NCBI RefSeq assembly: GCF_003594935.2 | Contig: NZ_CP043343.1 | Location: 1-64,000, forward strand | Reading direction: 5' to 3' | Source of the DNA: Enterobacter huaxiensis | GTDB lineage: Bacteria; Pseudomonadota; Gammaproteobacteria; Enterobacterales; Enterobacteriaceae | Length of the DNA stretch: 64,000 bases | Shown: positions 9,456 to 18,390 of the stretch, one piece after another | Layout: each line of letters starts with the position of its first letter | Numbering within the stretch: the first letter of the stretch is position 1 | Position numbers and translations under genes: made by a program | The notes under the pieces: model-generated | The model's database searches: none | Told to the model about the DNA's origin: nothing | What the model saw: only the letters and a program-made list of their open reading frames with translations

Positions 9456-12088
9456 GCTGTTTTCTTCCCTTCGTGTTCTTCCAGCCAGCGCTCCAGCGAG
9501 GCCATCTCCGGCCCGGATTTTTTCCAGGCCAGCTCCCATACTGCGTCATGAATACCTGCCCCCTCCCGCCGGCGCTGCTGCACAAACTCGAAGTCGGGAC
9601 CGTCCGAGGAGTACATGGCCCGGCTGAGCGGGTCGACGAACAGGCGGTGCCAGGACGTGAGGTGCTCAACCGAGAGCATGAAGCTGCTGAACCAGTTGTC
9701 CTTTGCGCTGCCGAAGCGGGCAATCATGTCGCGCTGCATCTGGGAATACTGGTCCGGATACAGCTGGTTGTACTTGGCGAACTCCTTGGCCGACTGCTTG
9801 AGGATAATTTTGTAGGAGGAGTTGCCCCAGGCGGCGCGCGCGGCGCTGGAGGCCGTGTCCGAGTCGAAGTCGACGATGTTCTGCGTGATGGTGATGTACG
9901 ACCCGGTGTGGCGGCGCGCGGTGCGGTAGCCCTTCTCAATAAACGCCCCGACCTTGTTATTTTTGAAGTCCAGCAGGCGCCAGCCCTCATCGATAACGTT
10001 CAGCTTTTTCAGGCTGCGCGGCGTGCGGTACATGCGGTTCTCGATGTAGAGAATGAGCGAAAACATGACCGCCACCAGAAGGGACGGCCTGTCCTCCAGG
10101 CCGCCGAGTTCCAGCACCACCATCCGGGCGTCGTCCTTCAGGGACGGTTCGTCGGAGTTAAAGTAGCTGCCGTAGACGCCGTTGCGGGTGTACTGGGTCA
10201 GCAGCACCACCATCTCATCGAGGCGGCTGCGGATGGTCGGGGAGCCTGCATACTCCTCGCTGTCGCGGGCCATGACCAGGTAGTCGACCACGTCGTCGAT
10301 GCGCGCCTGGTTTTTCTTCGTAAGCCACGTGGCCTTGACCGCCTTGAGCAGCAGGCCCTCGTGCACCTCGTCCAGGTTGCCGTTGGGGCTGGCCATCACC
10401 GACAGCTGGTCGCGCAGGCGCTCGGCCATCTCGTCGATGTTGTCGTCCGTAATGTTGGCAAACGGGTTGAACTTCAGGGTTTCGCCGTCGAGGTAGACCC
10501 CGCCCATGTTCTCGCACAGGGACTTGTAGCCGTCGCCCATGTCGAACACCACGGCGAAGCCGCCGGAGTCGATGACGCTGCGAATAAGAGGCTGGATAAG
10601 CCCGGTTTTACCCGCCCCCGAGGTGCCGCACACCGCCATGTTAAAGTTGGTGTTGCCCATGCCGCGGCTGAACAAATCGATAAACGCCAGCTGGTTGCGG
10701 TAGGTCGGCGCCAGCAGGCCGGAGGTGGCAAGCGGGCTGTCGGCGACCACGGGCCAGAGGTTGGCCACGTTAAAACTCTCCGCGCGCTGCACCACGCCGG
10801 ACTCGCGCAGCTGTTTAAACAGGCCGCCGCCCGCCATGAACGGCAGCCCGGCCAGGTAGTTACGCATCTGGTTAAAGCGCGGGGAAATCAGCTCAAAGCC
10901 GTTCTTGCGAAAGCTGTTCAGCACGTCCTGCTCGACCTTCAGGGCAATCTCCTGGTCGTCTCGGCAGAAGACGGTCATGTTCAGGAAGTAGCTCACCAGC
11001 GAGGACTGGCCGGACGACAGGCGCTGGCGCAGATCGCCCCACTCCTTAGCCTCCTGCTCCACGCCCGGAAAGAATTTGGCGTAGCTGGTTTTGGACTTCT
11101 TCTCGAGATCCATAAACTTCAGGTTGGCCTCGTTCTGCGCCTTCACCTGGTCCTCCACGGACAGGATAAGCGTCATGATAAACGGGCAGGAGACGGACAG
11201 CTCCGGGTTCAGCAGGTTGCTGTAGTTGTCGGCCATGTTCCACAGAAAGGCTATCTCCGGGTTTTTGGTCAACTGAAAGTTCATGATGCGCGCGGTGCTG
11301 TTGCGCCCGTTCTCGCGCAGGCCCAGCGTCATGTGGTCGGCCTTTACCTTCAGGTCAAAGGTGTCGTCGACGCACTGGTAGTTCAGATCCTTAAGCGGGT
11401 CGAGCTCACGTTCGGTCGGGTAGAGCGCGTCCGGGTTGTGGTTAATCATTTCACCCGCAATGCGGATGAAGGCGTCCGCGTCCACGCTGCGGGTGGAAAT
11501 CTGCGCCCCCTGCAGCGAGGCGCGGATGATTTTGACCTGGTTCTCCATCTCCATCACGCTGGCCTTGCTGCCGCGTTTACGGGGCACGCTGCAGGAGATA
11601 TAGACGCGGTAGTTGCGCAGCGTCAGCGGCAGGTTGAGGTGGTCGGGAAGCGGGAAGCCCTCTTCGGCAGCCCGTAAATAATAGGCGCGCGTGATGGCGT
11701 TAAACCTTTCGGCCTCCTCTCCCGTCCATGACAACTCGCGCAGGCCATACTCGATATCGCGCCCCACCAGGTGGCTGGAGACGAGGTGAACGGCCACCGG
11801 CACTTCGCGCGGCAGCTTGGTACGAATGAGGTTTTCCAGCGACGAGACGATGGTCTCGTTGGCGCCGTTAATGGGCTGCGCCTCCAGAATAAAGCCCATC
11901 GTCTTCTCGTTCATGAAGAGGCCGGTCTCGGCGTCGTAGTCGCGGTACGGAAGCAGGCGGCTGAACTGCGGAAAGCGCATCTGGCCGAGAACGTCGTTGG
12001 CTTCAGAGGATTCATCGGGCATCTTCAGCGCCGTCAGCAGCGAGTTGACCGTGCGGGTGACGGAGTCCAGCGGATTACTCACGGTCAT
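9452..12088 (-). CDS. traC: TraC, VirB4-family secretion ATPase
   Basis: Cytoplasmic ATPase that powers pilus biogenesis at the inner-membrane complex. It has 878 residues, the normal length for F TraC. Walker A GTSGAGKT is at residues 488-495, and the Walker B-like NVIDEGWRLL has D700-E701. The N-terminal domain begins MTVSNPLDSVTRTVNSLL. It overlaps the preceding small membrane ORF by 14 bases and trbI by 4 bases. A long open frame on the opposite strand is a codon-bias shadow of this gene. Confidence 0.97.
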   Translation of the reverse strand: MTVSNPLDSVTRTVNSLLTALKMPDESSEANDVLGQMRFPQFSRLLPYRDYDAETGLFMNEKTMGFILEAQPINGANETIVSSLENLIRTKLPREVPVAVHLVSSHLVGRDIEYGLRELSWTGEEAERFNAITRAYYLRAAEEGFPLPDHLNLPLTLRNYRVYISCSVPRKRGSKASVMEMENQVKIIRASLQGAQISTRSVDADAFIRIAGEMINHNPDALYPTERELDPLKDLNYQCVDDTFDLKVKADHMTLGLRENGRNSTARIMNFQLTKNPEIAFLWNMADNYSNLLNPELSVSCPFIMTLILSVEDQVKAQNEANLKFMDLEKKSKTSYAKFFPGVEQEAKEWGDLRQRLSSGQSSLVSYFLNMTVFCRDDQEIALKVEQDVLNSFRKNGFELISPRFNQMRNYLAGLPFMAGGGLFKQLRESGVVQRAESFNVANLWPVVADSPLATSGLLAPTYRNQLAFIDLFSRGMGNTNFNMAVCGTSGAGKTGLIQPLIRSVIDSGGFAVVFDMGDGYKSLCENMGGVYLDGETLKFNPFANITDDNIDEMAERLRDQLSVMASPNGNLDEVHEGLLLKAVKATWLTKKNQARIDDVVDYLVMARDSEEYAGSPTIRSRLDEMVVLLTQYTRNGVYGSYFNSDEPSLKDDARMVVLELGGLEDRPSLLVAVMFSLILYIENRMYRTPRSLKKLNVIDEGWRLLDFKNNKVGAFIEKGYRTARRHTGSYITITQNIVDFDSDTASSAARAAWGNSSYKIILKQSAKEFAKYNQLYPDQYSQMQRDMIARFGSAKDNWFSSFMLSVEHLTSWHRLFVDPLSRAMYSSDGPDFEFVQQRRREGAGIHDAVWELAWKKSGPEMASLERWLEEHEGKKTA

Positions 12089-12593
12089 CCTCCTTTTTAT
12101 TATCAGGCGTTTTTATCAATTCCGGCGCAGGAGCAGGACGGCTGGCGGGGATACCGTAGCGAAAACGCGCTGAGCGTATCTGACCGTACAGGCAGAAATA
12201 CGGACGGCATCCCACAAGCAGCGCCGCCCCTGAAAACACAACGGCCATCACGACCCAAAGCACTTTCAGGTTTCCACGCCATAACTCATCAACACTGTTT
12301 TTTACAAAAGCGGCATAACCTGCAGCATCCGTGGAACGACAACGCTCTCCGTAAAGAGGCTCCCCAAGATTTGGACCACAGTGTCCGGGTATTCTGAATT
12401 CCCCGTGACTGACATACCGCGTTGAGGCTGCTATTTCGTCTGCCGCAACCTGGCCAGGCGTACTGTTATCCAGCCAGAAAAGCATGATAATCAGCAGCAT
12501 CAGCGTGGCGGCAGGCCAGATAATCAGATACTGAAAGGCCCATGCCAGCCAGCGAAGGCAATACAGCAGGACGGACAGAAGCTTAAGCATCAT
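12075..12593 (-). CDS. Hypothetical membrane protein of the tra operon
   Basis: A 172-residue protein with an N-terminal pair of hydrophobic segments (about 5-42), a periplasmic-looking middle with two cysteines (HCGPNLGEPLYGERC), another membrane segment (about 108-130) and a charged tail. I do not recognise the family. It lies between traR and traC, a stretch where F also carries small unassigned ORFs. It overlaps both neighbours by 11-14 bases, so it is translated with the operon. A role near the secretion channel would be a guess from context. Confidence 0.75.
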   Translation of the reverse strand: MMLKLLSVLLYCLRWLAWAFQYLIIWPAATLMLLIIMLFWLDNSTPGQVAADEIAASTRYVSHGEFRIPGHCGPNLGEPLYGERCRSTDAAGYAAFVKNSVDELWRGNLKVLWVVMAVVFSGAALLVGCRPYFCLYGQIRSARFRYGIPASRPAPAPELIKTPDNKKEDDRE

Positions 12594-12777
12594 TCCCGTT
12601 ACCTCCGGGATTCAGCGGAAACCAGACGTTGCAGTTGTGTCTGATAGCCTCCGCCAGTCTCCCCCCTTCCTCTCCGCTATACAGCGCTTTAATCTGGCTG
12701 ACGTCAGACCTCGCCAGGAAAACCCGGGTCATCTGCTGTTTTGTTTTCCCCGGACCACCGTTATTTCTGGTTGTCAT
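12583..12777 (-). CDS. Hypothetical small protein in the tra operon
   Basis: A 64-residue protein (MTTRNNGGPGKTKQQMTRVF start) with a basic N-terminus and no membrane segment or clear motif. The sequence IRHNCNVWFPLNPGGN near the end looks folded. The start at 12777 lies 17 bases inside the preceding P-loop ORF, and its end overlaps the next membrane ORF. That packing supports translation. I do not recognise it. Confidence 0.6.
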   Translation of the reverse strand: MTTRNNGGPGKTKQQMTRVFLARSDVSQIKALYSGEEGGRLAEAIRHNCNVWFPLNPGGNGNDA

Positions 12778-12943
12778 GGCGGTCTCCCGAGCCGTTGTTA
12801 TTTTTCTCAATGCGTTTGCACCCGCTGTCAGAACGCTGTCCTGACAGAAGCGCCTGTACCATCTGAGTGCAGAAAAGCGTCTTTCCGCTTCCCGTGCTGC
12901 CCACAACCATGAAATTTCCCTTTTCGTCAGTACTCACGCTCAT
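12761..12943 (-). CDS. Mini P-loop ORF between traR and traC
   Basis: A 60-residue ORF starting MSVSTDEKGNFMVVGSTGSG. It contains a full Walker A motif, GSTGSGKT, at residues 15-22 in the context FMVVGSTGSGKTLF. That is the usual beta-strand/P-loop/helix start of an AAA or RecA-like ATPase, but the protein stops before any Walker B could occur. Its ATG overlaps the traR stop (ATGA). It may be a truncated remnant kept by operon packing, or a tiny nucleotide-binding accessory protein. I know of no named homologue. Confidence 0.55.
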   Translation of the reverse strand: MSVSTDEKGNFMVVGSTGSGKTLFCTQMVQALLSGQRSDSGCKRIEKNNNGSGDRHDNQK

Positions 12944-13170
12944 CCCCACCTCTGATACTGTTTTGACTGAACCTCAAGCCACTGCTGGCAGGCCACGCAT
13001 ACCCGGACGCCGGGTACCGCCTCACGCCTTCCCTGCGGAATATCGTTTCCGCACGCCGCGCAGTAGGTCAGACCCTCTCCTGCAGTGCCTCCCCGCCCTC
13101 TGGCGGCCTGAATATGCAACTGGTTCAGCAGGTCCTCCTGCTCCTGTATCCTGTCGAGTTTGTCGACCAT
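12940..13170 (-). CDS. traR: TraR, DksA-like zinc-finger RNA polymerase regulator
   Basis: Small DksA-family protein. F TraR binds RNA polymerase and mimics DksA plus ppGpp. It has 76 residues: an N-terminal helix (MVDKLDRIQEQEDLLNQLHI) and a four-Cys zinc finger C37-C40/C58-C61. It is in the F position after traV. An ATGA overlap couples it to the mini P-loop ORF downstream. Confidence 0.92.
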   Translation of the reverse strand: MVDKLDRIQEQEDLLNQLHIQAARGRGGTAGEGLTYCAACGNDIPQGRREAVPGVRVCVACQQWLEVQSKQYQRWG

Positions 13171-13294
13171 AAAGCCTCCTGCCTGTGCTGTCCGGACACG
13201 CTACCGCCCATCCCTTTTCACGTTTCAGGGCACGCGTGATAACGACAGATTGTTGATTTGAGAGAGGCCGCAACCTCATGCAGCGGCCAGAACG

Positions 13295-13831
13295 TCAGTT
13301 AACGCGGGGCTTGCCCCAGGCGGACGGTTTAACCACGAAGTACACGCGGCCCGGCTGGTGATACACGTCCTGCGTGTCGATATAGGGCGCTATCCACAGG
13401 CCTGCGGTCTTCTCCCCCACGCGCAGCGGGCGCGGGTCAACGATCGACTCGTGCGTCGGCTGCGGTGCCACGACGGGAGCCGCATTGTTCACGGGCTTCT
13501 GGTCAGCGGAGTGCGAAAACGGATTTGCAACGAAGTGCGCACCGGTCGACGGCGCGCTTTTTGACGCAACAGAAAGTGCCGGTTCCGGAGGCGGCGTCAG
13601 CGGCTGCGCGGAGACCGTGCGGAAGTTGCCTTCAGCCAGGCGTGGCAGCGCGGCCGCATCCGGCTTTACGGCACTGGCCTCAAGCCGTTTGGCCTTCTCG
13701 TTGGCCTGCTCGATGGTCATACAGGTGTCGGACGTGGTGGCATTACATTCAAAGTCGCTGGCCGTGCCGGCGCAGCCGGACAACATCAGAATGCCGACCA
13801 GGGAGAGTGCGAAAGGGAGAGTCCTGTTCAT
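13295..13831 (-). CDS. traV: TraV, outer-membrane core-complex lipoprotein
   Basis: VirB7-like lipoprotein of the F outer-membrane core complex, anchoring with TraK and TraB. It has 178 residues; the lipobox LSGC is at residues 17-20, giving a predicted lipidated Cys20. Further cysteines are in FECNATTSDTCMTIEQ, and the Pro-rich middle and the C-terminus (LWIAPYIDTQDVYHQPGRVYFVV) fit TraV. It follows traB by about 20 bases. The F genes traP, trbD and trbG, between traB and traV there, are absent. Confidence 0.94.
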   Translation of the reverse strand: MNRTLPFALSLVGILMLSGCAGTASDFECNATTSDTCMTIEQANEKAKRLEASAVKPDAAALPRLAEGNFRTVSAQPLTPPPEPALSVASKSAPSTGAHFVANPFSHSADQKPVNNAAPVVAPQPTHESIVDPRPLRVGEKTAGLWIAPYIDTQDVYHQPGRVYFVVKPSAWGKPRVN

Positions 13832-13851
13832 AAGCGGTTCCTTTGCGTGAG

Positions 13852-15246
13852 TTACTGAGAGCCGGAGCCCGGCATAAACTGGTTCGGATTAAGCTTGCCC
13901 AGCTGGTTCAGCATCTGATCGGTGCTGAAGCCATTGAGGTTGCCCTGCGGAAGGGAAGGCGGCACGGGGCTGCTGTCGGCAGACTCCGTTTTGTTCCCGT
14001 CTTTCTCCTGCGCCAGCTCCTCGATGGTTTTCAGCTGGAAGCCGTCCTGGAAGACGACGGTCACCTCATTGCCCGCCCCGATCGGGATAACCGGGTGATA
14101 CTGCTCGGCGCGCTTGATGTAGTAGTCGCTGAGGGTCTGGGCTGCTTTTGATGCGCCGCCGCCGATACCCATCTTCATGACGTCGCCCGCGCCCAGCGAG
14201 GCGGTAGCGCCCAGCCCGACAGACGGCTGGGAGGCGCTCTGCACGCCCTGTCCGATACCGTCGACAAAGCCCGCGCCCCACGCCCAGCCCAGAATTTTGC
14301 CGTTTCGCATAACCACCTCACCCTTGATGCCGTTCTTGCCCATGAAGCTGACGTGCCCGGCAATCGGCTGGTCGATGGTGACGCCGTGCTTGAGGCAGCT
14401 GATGTTGCGCGTGCGCACGATGGCGCGCTCGCTGGACACGTCGCCCCAGGCCTCGAGTCCGATAAAGCAGCCGGTCAGGTCGTAGTTTTTGCTGTTGGGC
14501 ATCTCAACGTGTCCGGTGATGCGAAGCTGCATCGGCACCGTGGACTCATTGCCGGTGACGGAGGCGTTGGCGTCAGCGCCCTCAATGAGCATGGATTTAG
14601 CGAAGCTGCCGGAAGGAATGTAAGGCAGCGACGGGCCCTTTTTTTCCTCGCGGACAAAGCTCTGACGGCGCAGCTGGTTAGGAACGGGAATGGACTGGTA
14701 CGACACCTGTGGCGCCGGCGTCACGCCGTTGCCCGGATAGAATGCTGTCGGCGGCGGCACTGCGCCCGCCTGCGACTGCGGCGGGAAGGCCACAGGCTGA
14801 GGCTCCCCCTCGGGACCCGGTGCGGGTACCGGCGGCTGCGGCGCGGGTTCACCCGATGCGGTGACCGGCTTTACGCCCAGCGCGCTGACCTGCGAGGCGA
14901 GCGCCGCGTTATCCTGGTTGAGCTTGTCTATCTGGCGCTGGTAGTCCGACTGCCCCTTGCTGAGAAGGTCAAGCTCGCTGCGCATCTGTTCGTACTGTTT
15001 TTTCATGTCAGACGCGGTGGCCTGCATCTCCGTGGTGGCATGCTGCTGCACCTTTGCGTCAAAGGTGCTGTCGACCACGCCCGTCATGTCCGGGGCAGGT
15101 TCGCCTTCGCCCTGTGCGGGAGACGCGCTGTCGTAGCGGGCATCGGCCAGATACCAGCCGCCCCCGCCCACCACGCCGACGGTGGCCAGCACGATGCCCA
15201 GCCAGACAAACTGCTTGCGCTTCACAACGGCGTTAATACTGGCCAC
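13852..15246 (-). CDS. traB: TraB, VirB10-like core-complex protein
   Basis: Envelope-spanning scaffold of the transfer channel. It has 464 residues from a GTG start at 15246 (VASINAVVKRKQFVWLGIV), which matches the F TraB N-terminus; the start lies 14 bases inside traK. There is one membrane segment near residues 13-31, a coiled-coil region (about 60-110), a Pro-rich linker (about 125-185), and a C-terminal beta-barrel-like domain with LPYIPSGSFAKSMLIEGADA and GWAWGAGFVDGIGQG. Confidence 0.96.
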   Translation of the reverse strand: MASINAVVKRKQFVWLGIVLATVGVVGGGGWYLADARYDSASPAQGEGEPAPDMTGVVDSTFDAKVQQHATTEMQATASDMKKQYEQMRSELDLLSKGQSDYQRQIDKLNQDNAALASQVSALGVKPVTASGEPAPQPPVPAPGPEGEPQPVAFPPQSQAGAVPPPTAFYPGNGVTPAPQVSYQSIPVPNQLRRQSFVREEKKGPSLPYIPSGSFAKSMLIEGADANASVTGNESTVPMQLRITGHVEMPNSKNYDLTGCFIGLEAWGDVSSERAIVRTRNISCLKHGVTIDQPIAGHVSFMGKNGIKGEVVMRNGKILGWAWGAGFVDGIGQGVQSASQPSVGLGATASLGAGDVMKMGIGGGASKAAQTLSDYYIKRAEQYHPVIPIGAGNEVTVVFQDGFQLKTIEELAQEKDGNKTESADSSPVPPSLPQGNLNGFSTDQMLNQLGKLNPNQFMPGSGSQ

Positions 15247-15976
15247 GGTTCGCCTCCCCGCTGCTGATGATGTACACCTGCATCGCACCGCCTGCCATCA
15301 GGCTGCGGGCCGGTTCGGCAAAGAGCACCGCGCGGATACCGCTTTGCCAGAAATCGCTCTCTGAAACGTGACGGGCAGAAGCGGTCCGGTTAGTGATGCG
15401 GTAGCGCACCACCTTCAGATGGTTGCCAATCCACACCCGCTCCGTGCTGGCCTGCAGGCCGGGCGGGGGCGTCAGCGTTTCGTGGGTAACGGGCAGCTCG
15501 TACCAGCCTTCGGGCAGGTTACCGCCCATCAGATGCTGGCTCAGGGAGACCAGGGTTGCCTCATACGGCGAGGACTCTTCCCAGCTCCGTGCCGCCTCTC
15601 CGGTACCGGAAAGCTCGCTCACCAGGCGCACCGTTCTGCCCGCCCCCTCGCGCGGTACGGCACGCACCGAGAAGTTCAGGCCGCGTTCGGTCTCAAGAAT
15701 GAAGGTGAAGGGTTTCTTGTTCAGGGTGCTGACGATAACGCCGCCGCTGGCCGTCTGCTCCTGACGGGTCAGCTCGCCGTCGAGGCTGGTGAGGGCCGTC
15801 ACGCGATCGCCTGCGACCATAAACAGATTCGGGTCCGTGTTGCTCAGCGCAATGCTGGCCTGACCGCCGTTGGCGAGCGGTACCACCGTTGCGTTCTGCG
15901 CCTGAGGCGCAGCGATACCGTGGCCGCAGACGAACAGCAGCAGCGCGGGCAGGCCGTGGCGCTTATTTTTTCTCAT
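15233..15976 (-). CDS. traK: TraK, VirB9-like core-complex protein
   Basis: Secretin-like periplasmic/outer-membrane protein of the core complex with TraV and TraB. It has 247 residues from the Met at 15976 (MRKNKRHGLPALLLFV), chosen because a signal peptide follows directly. The C-terminal half includes WYELPVTHETLTPPPGLQAS and RVWIGNHLKVVRYRITNRT. It overlaps traE and traB by 14 bases each. Confidence 0.94.
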   Translation of the reverse strand: MRKNKRHGLPALLLFVCGHGIAAPQAQNATVVPLANGGQASIALSNTDPNLFMVAGDRVTALTSLDGELTRQEQTASGGVIVSTLNKKPFTFILETERGLNFSVRAVPREGAGRTVRLVSELSGTGEAARSWEESSPYEATLVSLSQHLMGGNLPEGWYELPVTHETLTPPPGLQASTERVWIGNHLKVVRYRITNRTASARHVSESDFWQSGIRAVLFAEPARSLMAGGAMQVYIISSGEANRGQY

Positions 15977-16529
15977 CGGTGATTTCTCCAAAATGACTGA
16001 GCCAGCTGATGCCGTCCTCGCGCTCAAACTTGATCACGTAATGCTTAAGGTCCGGATAGGGTTTTGAGTCGCCTATCCAGGTTTTCAGCTGGCCGCGCAC
16101 GTCCACGCGGCTGCTGGCGGGATACACCTGCACGCTGGTCATGTAGAAAGCGGAGTTAACGTTGTTGTCCTTGATGCGCTTCGCATCCTCGGCAAGCTTG
16201 ATTTTGAGGTCGTTCTGCGCGGCGGGACGCGCGTAGGTCAGCAGCTGCTCGTGCGACGCGTTGACGGTTTCCGGCGTCACGTTCAGGCGCAGGGCAATAA
16301 GTGAAAGCGCCATCTGCTGCAGGTAAGAGGCATCAGACTGGTTCTGCGACACCGCAAACGGCGCGTGAAACAGCATTGGCGTAACCACGGTTTTTTGTTC
16401 GTTCTGCAGGCGGTAATTATTTACGCCCTGAATAACGTTCGTGATGCTGCTCAGCAGCAGCAGCGTGCCCATCGAAATGAATCCGATGGCAATTACGCGC
16501 TGGGTACTGAGGCGTGCTCCATGTTCCAT
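15963..16529 (-). CDS. traE: TraE, VirB8-like inner-membrane protein
   Basis: Bitopic inner-membrane component of the F secretion channel. It has 188 residues: a short cytoplasmic N-terminus, one membrane segment (about 10-32), and a periplasmic domain with NSAFYMTSVQVYPASSRVDV, typical of TraE. Size and position (traL-traE-traK) are as in F. Confidence 0.95.
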   Translation of the reverse strand: MEHGARLSTQRVIAIGFISMGTLLLLSSITNVIQGVNNYRLQNEQKTVVTPMLFHAPFAVSQNQSDASYLQQMALSLIALRLNVTPETVNASHEQLLTYARPAAQNDLKIKLAEDAKRIKDNNVNSAFYMTSVQVYPASSRVDVRGQLKTWIGDSKPYPDLKHYVIKFEREDGISWLSHFGEITDEKK

Positions 16530-16543
16530 CTGTTCAGTTCCGT

Positions 16544-16849
16544 TTATTTAATCCACTGGCGGTAGCAGGAATCCGGGACGTCGTGAAATATTCCCCGCAG
16601 CAGCGCGGTCGGCATATACCAGTACACGAGGTCGCGCAGCCAGGAACTCCCCCGCCCTTTTTTGAGTTTCTTGATGGCGAGATACGCCAGCACCGCCGCG
16701 ATAATTCCGGGGATGTAGTGCTGAGTCCAGAAACCCCAGCCGATACAGACGGCGGCCGGAATAAGCTCGTCCACGGGTAGGCCGAACCAGCGGCTCTGGT
16801 TGGTCAGCGTTTCAGGGAAGCGATATTTCTTGAGAGAGTCATCTGCCAT
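16544..16849 (-). CDS. traL: TraL, VirB3-like inner-membrane protein
   Basis: Small membrane protein of the pilus assembly platform. It has 101 residues from MADDSLKKYRFPETL at 16849; the longer in-frame start lacks family character. The hydrophobic stretch at about 28-60 contains GWGFWTQHYIPGI, followed by the basic KKLKKGRGSSWLRDLVYWYMP, conserved in TraL. It lies 14 bases before traE. Confidence 0.93.
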   Translation of the reverse strand: MADDSLKKYRFPETLTNQSRWFGLPVDELIPAAVCIGWGFWTQHYIPGIIAAVLAYLAIKKLKKGRGSSWLRDLVYWYMPTALLRGIFHDVPDSCYRQWIK

Positions 16850-16986
16850 ATATGAAGTCCATATCTCGGCTGGCGGCGAAATAAGCCGCCAGCCGTTTTC
16901 AGGGCAAAGCAATCCCCTGAGCGCGATGCGCCCATAAATACGTTTTCAGGTATTAAATGGAGATCTGTGCTAACCCTTGCGGGCCA

Positions 16987-17337
16987 TTAATATCCGGCTA
17001 CTGCCATTCCGACGGTAATGAATACCGACAGAATGGCAAAGCCTGCGAGGAACTTCAGGTTCTTGGTGGTCATATACATGACGGCACCGACCAGCACCTC
17101 GGCGAGGATCACCCATTTGACGACGCTGGAATCCTTACCGAAGGTACCCTTCACGGTACTGTCGCCGCTGGCCATCAAATCACTACCCGAGGAGGAAGCC
17201 AGTACGGTTTCCGGGAAGAATGCCGCAACGGCAGCAACAGGCAGCGCAGTTTTCAGTGCCTTGAGAAAGCCCAGCTTGCTGAATTTCTTTTTAGACGGCG
17301 CCGGAGTTACGTCAATCATTACAGATACATCAGTCAT
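16987..17337 (-). CDS. traA: TraA, F-type propilin
   Basis: Major pilus subunit precursor, 116 residues. A long basic leader (about 47 residues) ends in ETVLA, giving a mature pilin near 69 residues that begins SSSGSDLMASGDSTV. The two membrane helices (VVKWVILAEVLVGAVMYM and KFLAGFAILSVFITVGMAV) and the KDSSVVKW region are nearly those of F pilin. TraQ (insertion) is in the window; a TraX acetylase is not visible here. Confidence 0.96.
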   Translation of the reverse strand: MTDVSVMIDVTPAPSKKKFSKLGFLKALKTALPVAAVAAFFPETVLASSSGSDLMASGDSTVKGTFGKDSSVVKWVILAEVLVGAVMYMTTKNLKFLAGFAILSVFITVGMAVAGY

Positions 17338-17382
17338 TTCATTAGTCCTTTAACTAAACATATTTATTAGAAAATTCTTAAG

Positions 17383-17607
17383 TCATTCATCGTCATGTTT
17401 ACTTAAATTATTGGGTATCACCTCCACCATTTCAGAGTTATAGAAATCAGGGTATTTAAGTAGGTGGTCACGAAGCCTCAGAAGTGCTTCCTGCGACTTT
17501 GAACGTCCACTTCTGTCCTTTGCCTTAAGGAGGCGAAGATCTGTATCAGGGTCAAGGTAAATTGACATAGTTATGGTTGGACCTCGAAGCCTTTGGCGTC
17601 TAATCAT
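17383..17607 (-). CDS. traY: TraY, ribbon-helix-helix oriT/promoter-binding protein
   Basis: Relaxosome accessory protein that binds near nic and activates the traY promoter. It has 74 residues from MIRRQRLRGPTITMSIYLD, aligned with the R100-type single-domain TraY (F carries a tandem duplication). The motif ITMSIYLDPDTDLRL then KAKDRSGRSKSQEALLRLRDHL fits the RHH fold. An alternative Met at 17622 has its own AGGG ribosome site. It lies between traJ and traA as expected. Confidence 0.9.
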   Translation of the reverse strand: MIRRQRLRGPTITMSIYLDPDTDLRLLKAKDRSGRSKSQEALLRLRDHLLKYPDFYNSEMVEVIPNNLSKHDDE

Positions 17608-17685
17608 ATTTATCCCTTTCATAAAAAGTCCCTGAATAGATCCTGCCACGGCAATTCCAATTTAAGCAATACCGAGATTTATACA
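17608..17685 (-). promoter_or_regulatory. traY-operon promoter region (candidate)
   Basis: Short AT-rich spacer between traJ and traY. In F plasmids the main tra promoter lies here and is activated by TraJ and TraY. Read leftward it contains a TATAAAT-like element at about 17,675-17,682, but no strong -35, as expected for an activator-dependent promoter. The assignment is by position. Confidence 0.45.
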
Positions 17686-18390
17686 CTATTTATTTAACAA
17701 AAAATTAACATTGAGGATTTTCAAGATAATCTTTGTCATTTTATAGTGTGCATTTTCTTTGAGACAATAAAATCTAAACTCATCAAAATCGATGAATTTA
17801 GGTTTCAATTTGATTTTCACACTAGACATACGATTAGAAACAGCAGCATCCGAAATTCCCAACACTCTAGATATTGTATTCACGTGAAAACCCATAACAT
17901 AAAAGCATAGAGTGATCATTTGCCTTGTAGTTAATTCGCTTAAAAAAGCATCCAAATCGAAATCTTCATTTTTTGAACCTTCTCGTATATTAAAAAGTGC
18001 TTTGTAGTCTGGGAAATAATTTATGAACCATATAGCGAACATATCACCATCAATATCTCGTGTTTCTACACGCAACTGATAATACTCTCCCTTGAAGCTA
18101 AAATTTCTACAGATTGCCGTACCGGGCCCCATTACAAAGGACTCAAGTTCTATGCTCGATAACTCAAGCTCAACTTCATCTTTATCAAAGCTAAAACCTA
18201 TATATTCTTTCGAGGTGGGATGGAAGAAATCTTTGAATGCATCATTTTTATATATTACTTCACGGGATTGATTGCGGAGGCAGACAGGAAGTGGAGAACT
18301 GCTATAAAGCCCGTCTATGAACTTGATAGCACTATCAAGATCTATTGATTGACTTACTTGGGCAGGACTACTAGGATCGCGGGCACTCAT
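17686..18390 (-). CDS. traJ: TraJ, transfer-operon activator
   Basis: Cytoplasmic activator of the tra operon that antagonises H-NS silencing. It has 234 residues: an N-terminal PAS-like region (residues about 15-110; LPVCLRNQSREVIYKNDAF) and a C-terminal helix-turn-helix (LTTRQMITLCFYVMGFHVNTI, then SRVLGISDAAVSNRMSSVK). It is markedly AT-rich next to the GC-rich tra genes. The AGGAGG ribosome site lies just before the ATG, under the FinP candidate, which fits FinP/FinO control of translation. Confidence 0.9.
   Translation of the reverse strand: MSARDPSSPAQVSQSIDLDSAIKFIDGLYSSSPLPVCLRNQSREVIYKNDAFKDFFHPTSKEYIGFSFDKDEVELELSSIELESFVMGPGTAICRNFSFKGEYYQLRVETRDIDGDMFAIWFINYFPDYKALFNIREGSKNEDFDLDAFLSELTTRQMITLCFYVMGFHVNTISRVLGISDAAVSNRMSSVKIKLKPKFIDFDEFRFYCLKENAHYKMTKIILKILNVNFLLNK

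Noticed and set aside
9473..11677. A 734-codon open frame on the plus strand opposite traC
   Set aside because: It lies entirely antisense to a full-length conserved ATPase gene in GC-rich DNA. The translation shows His/Val/Arg-rich low-quality composition and no family motif.
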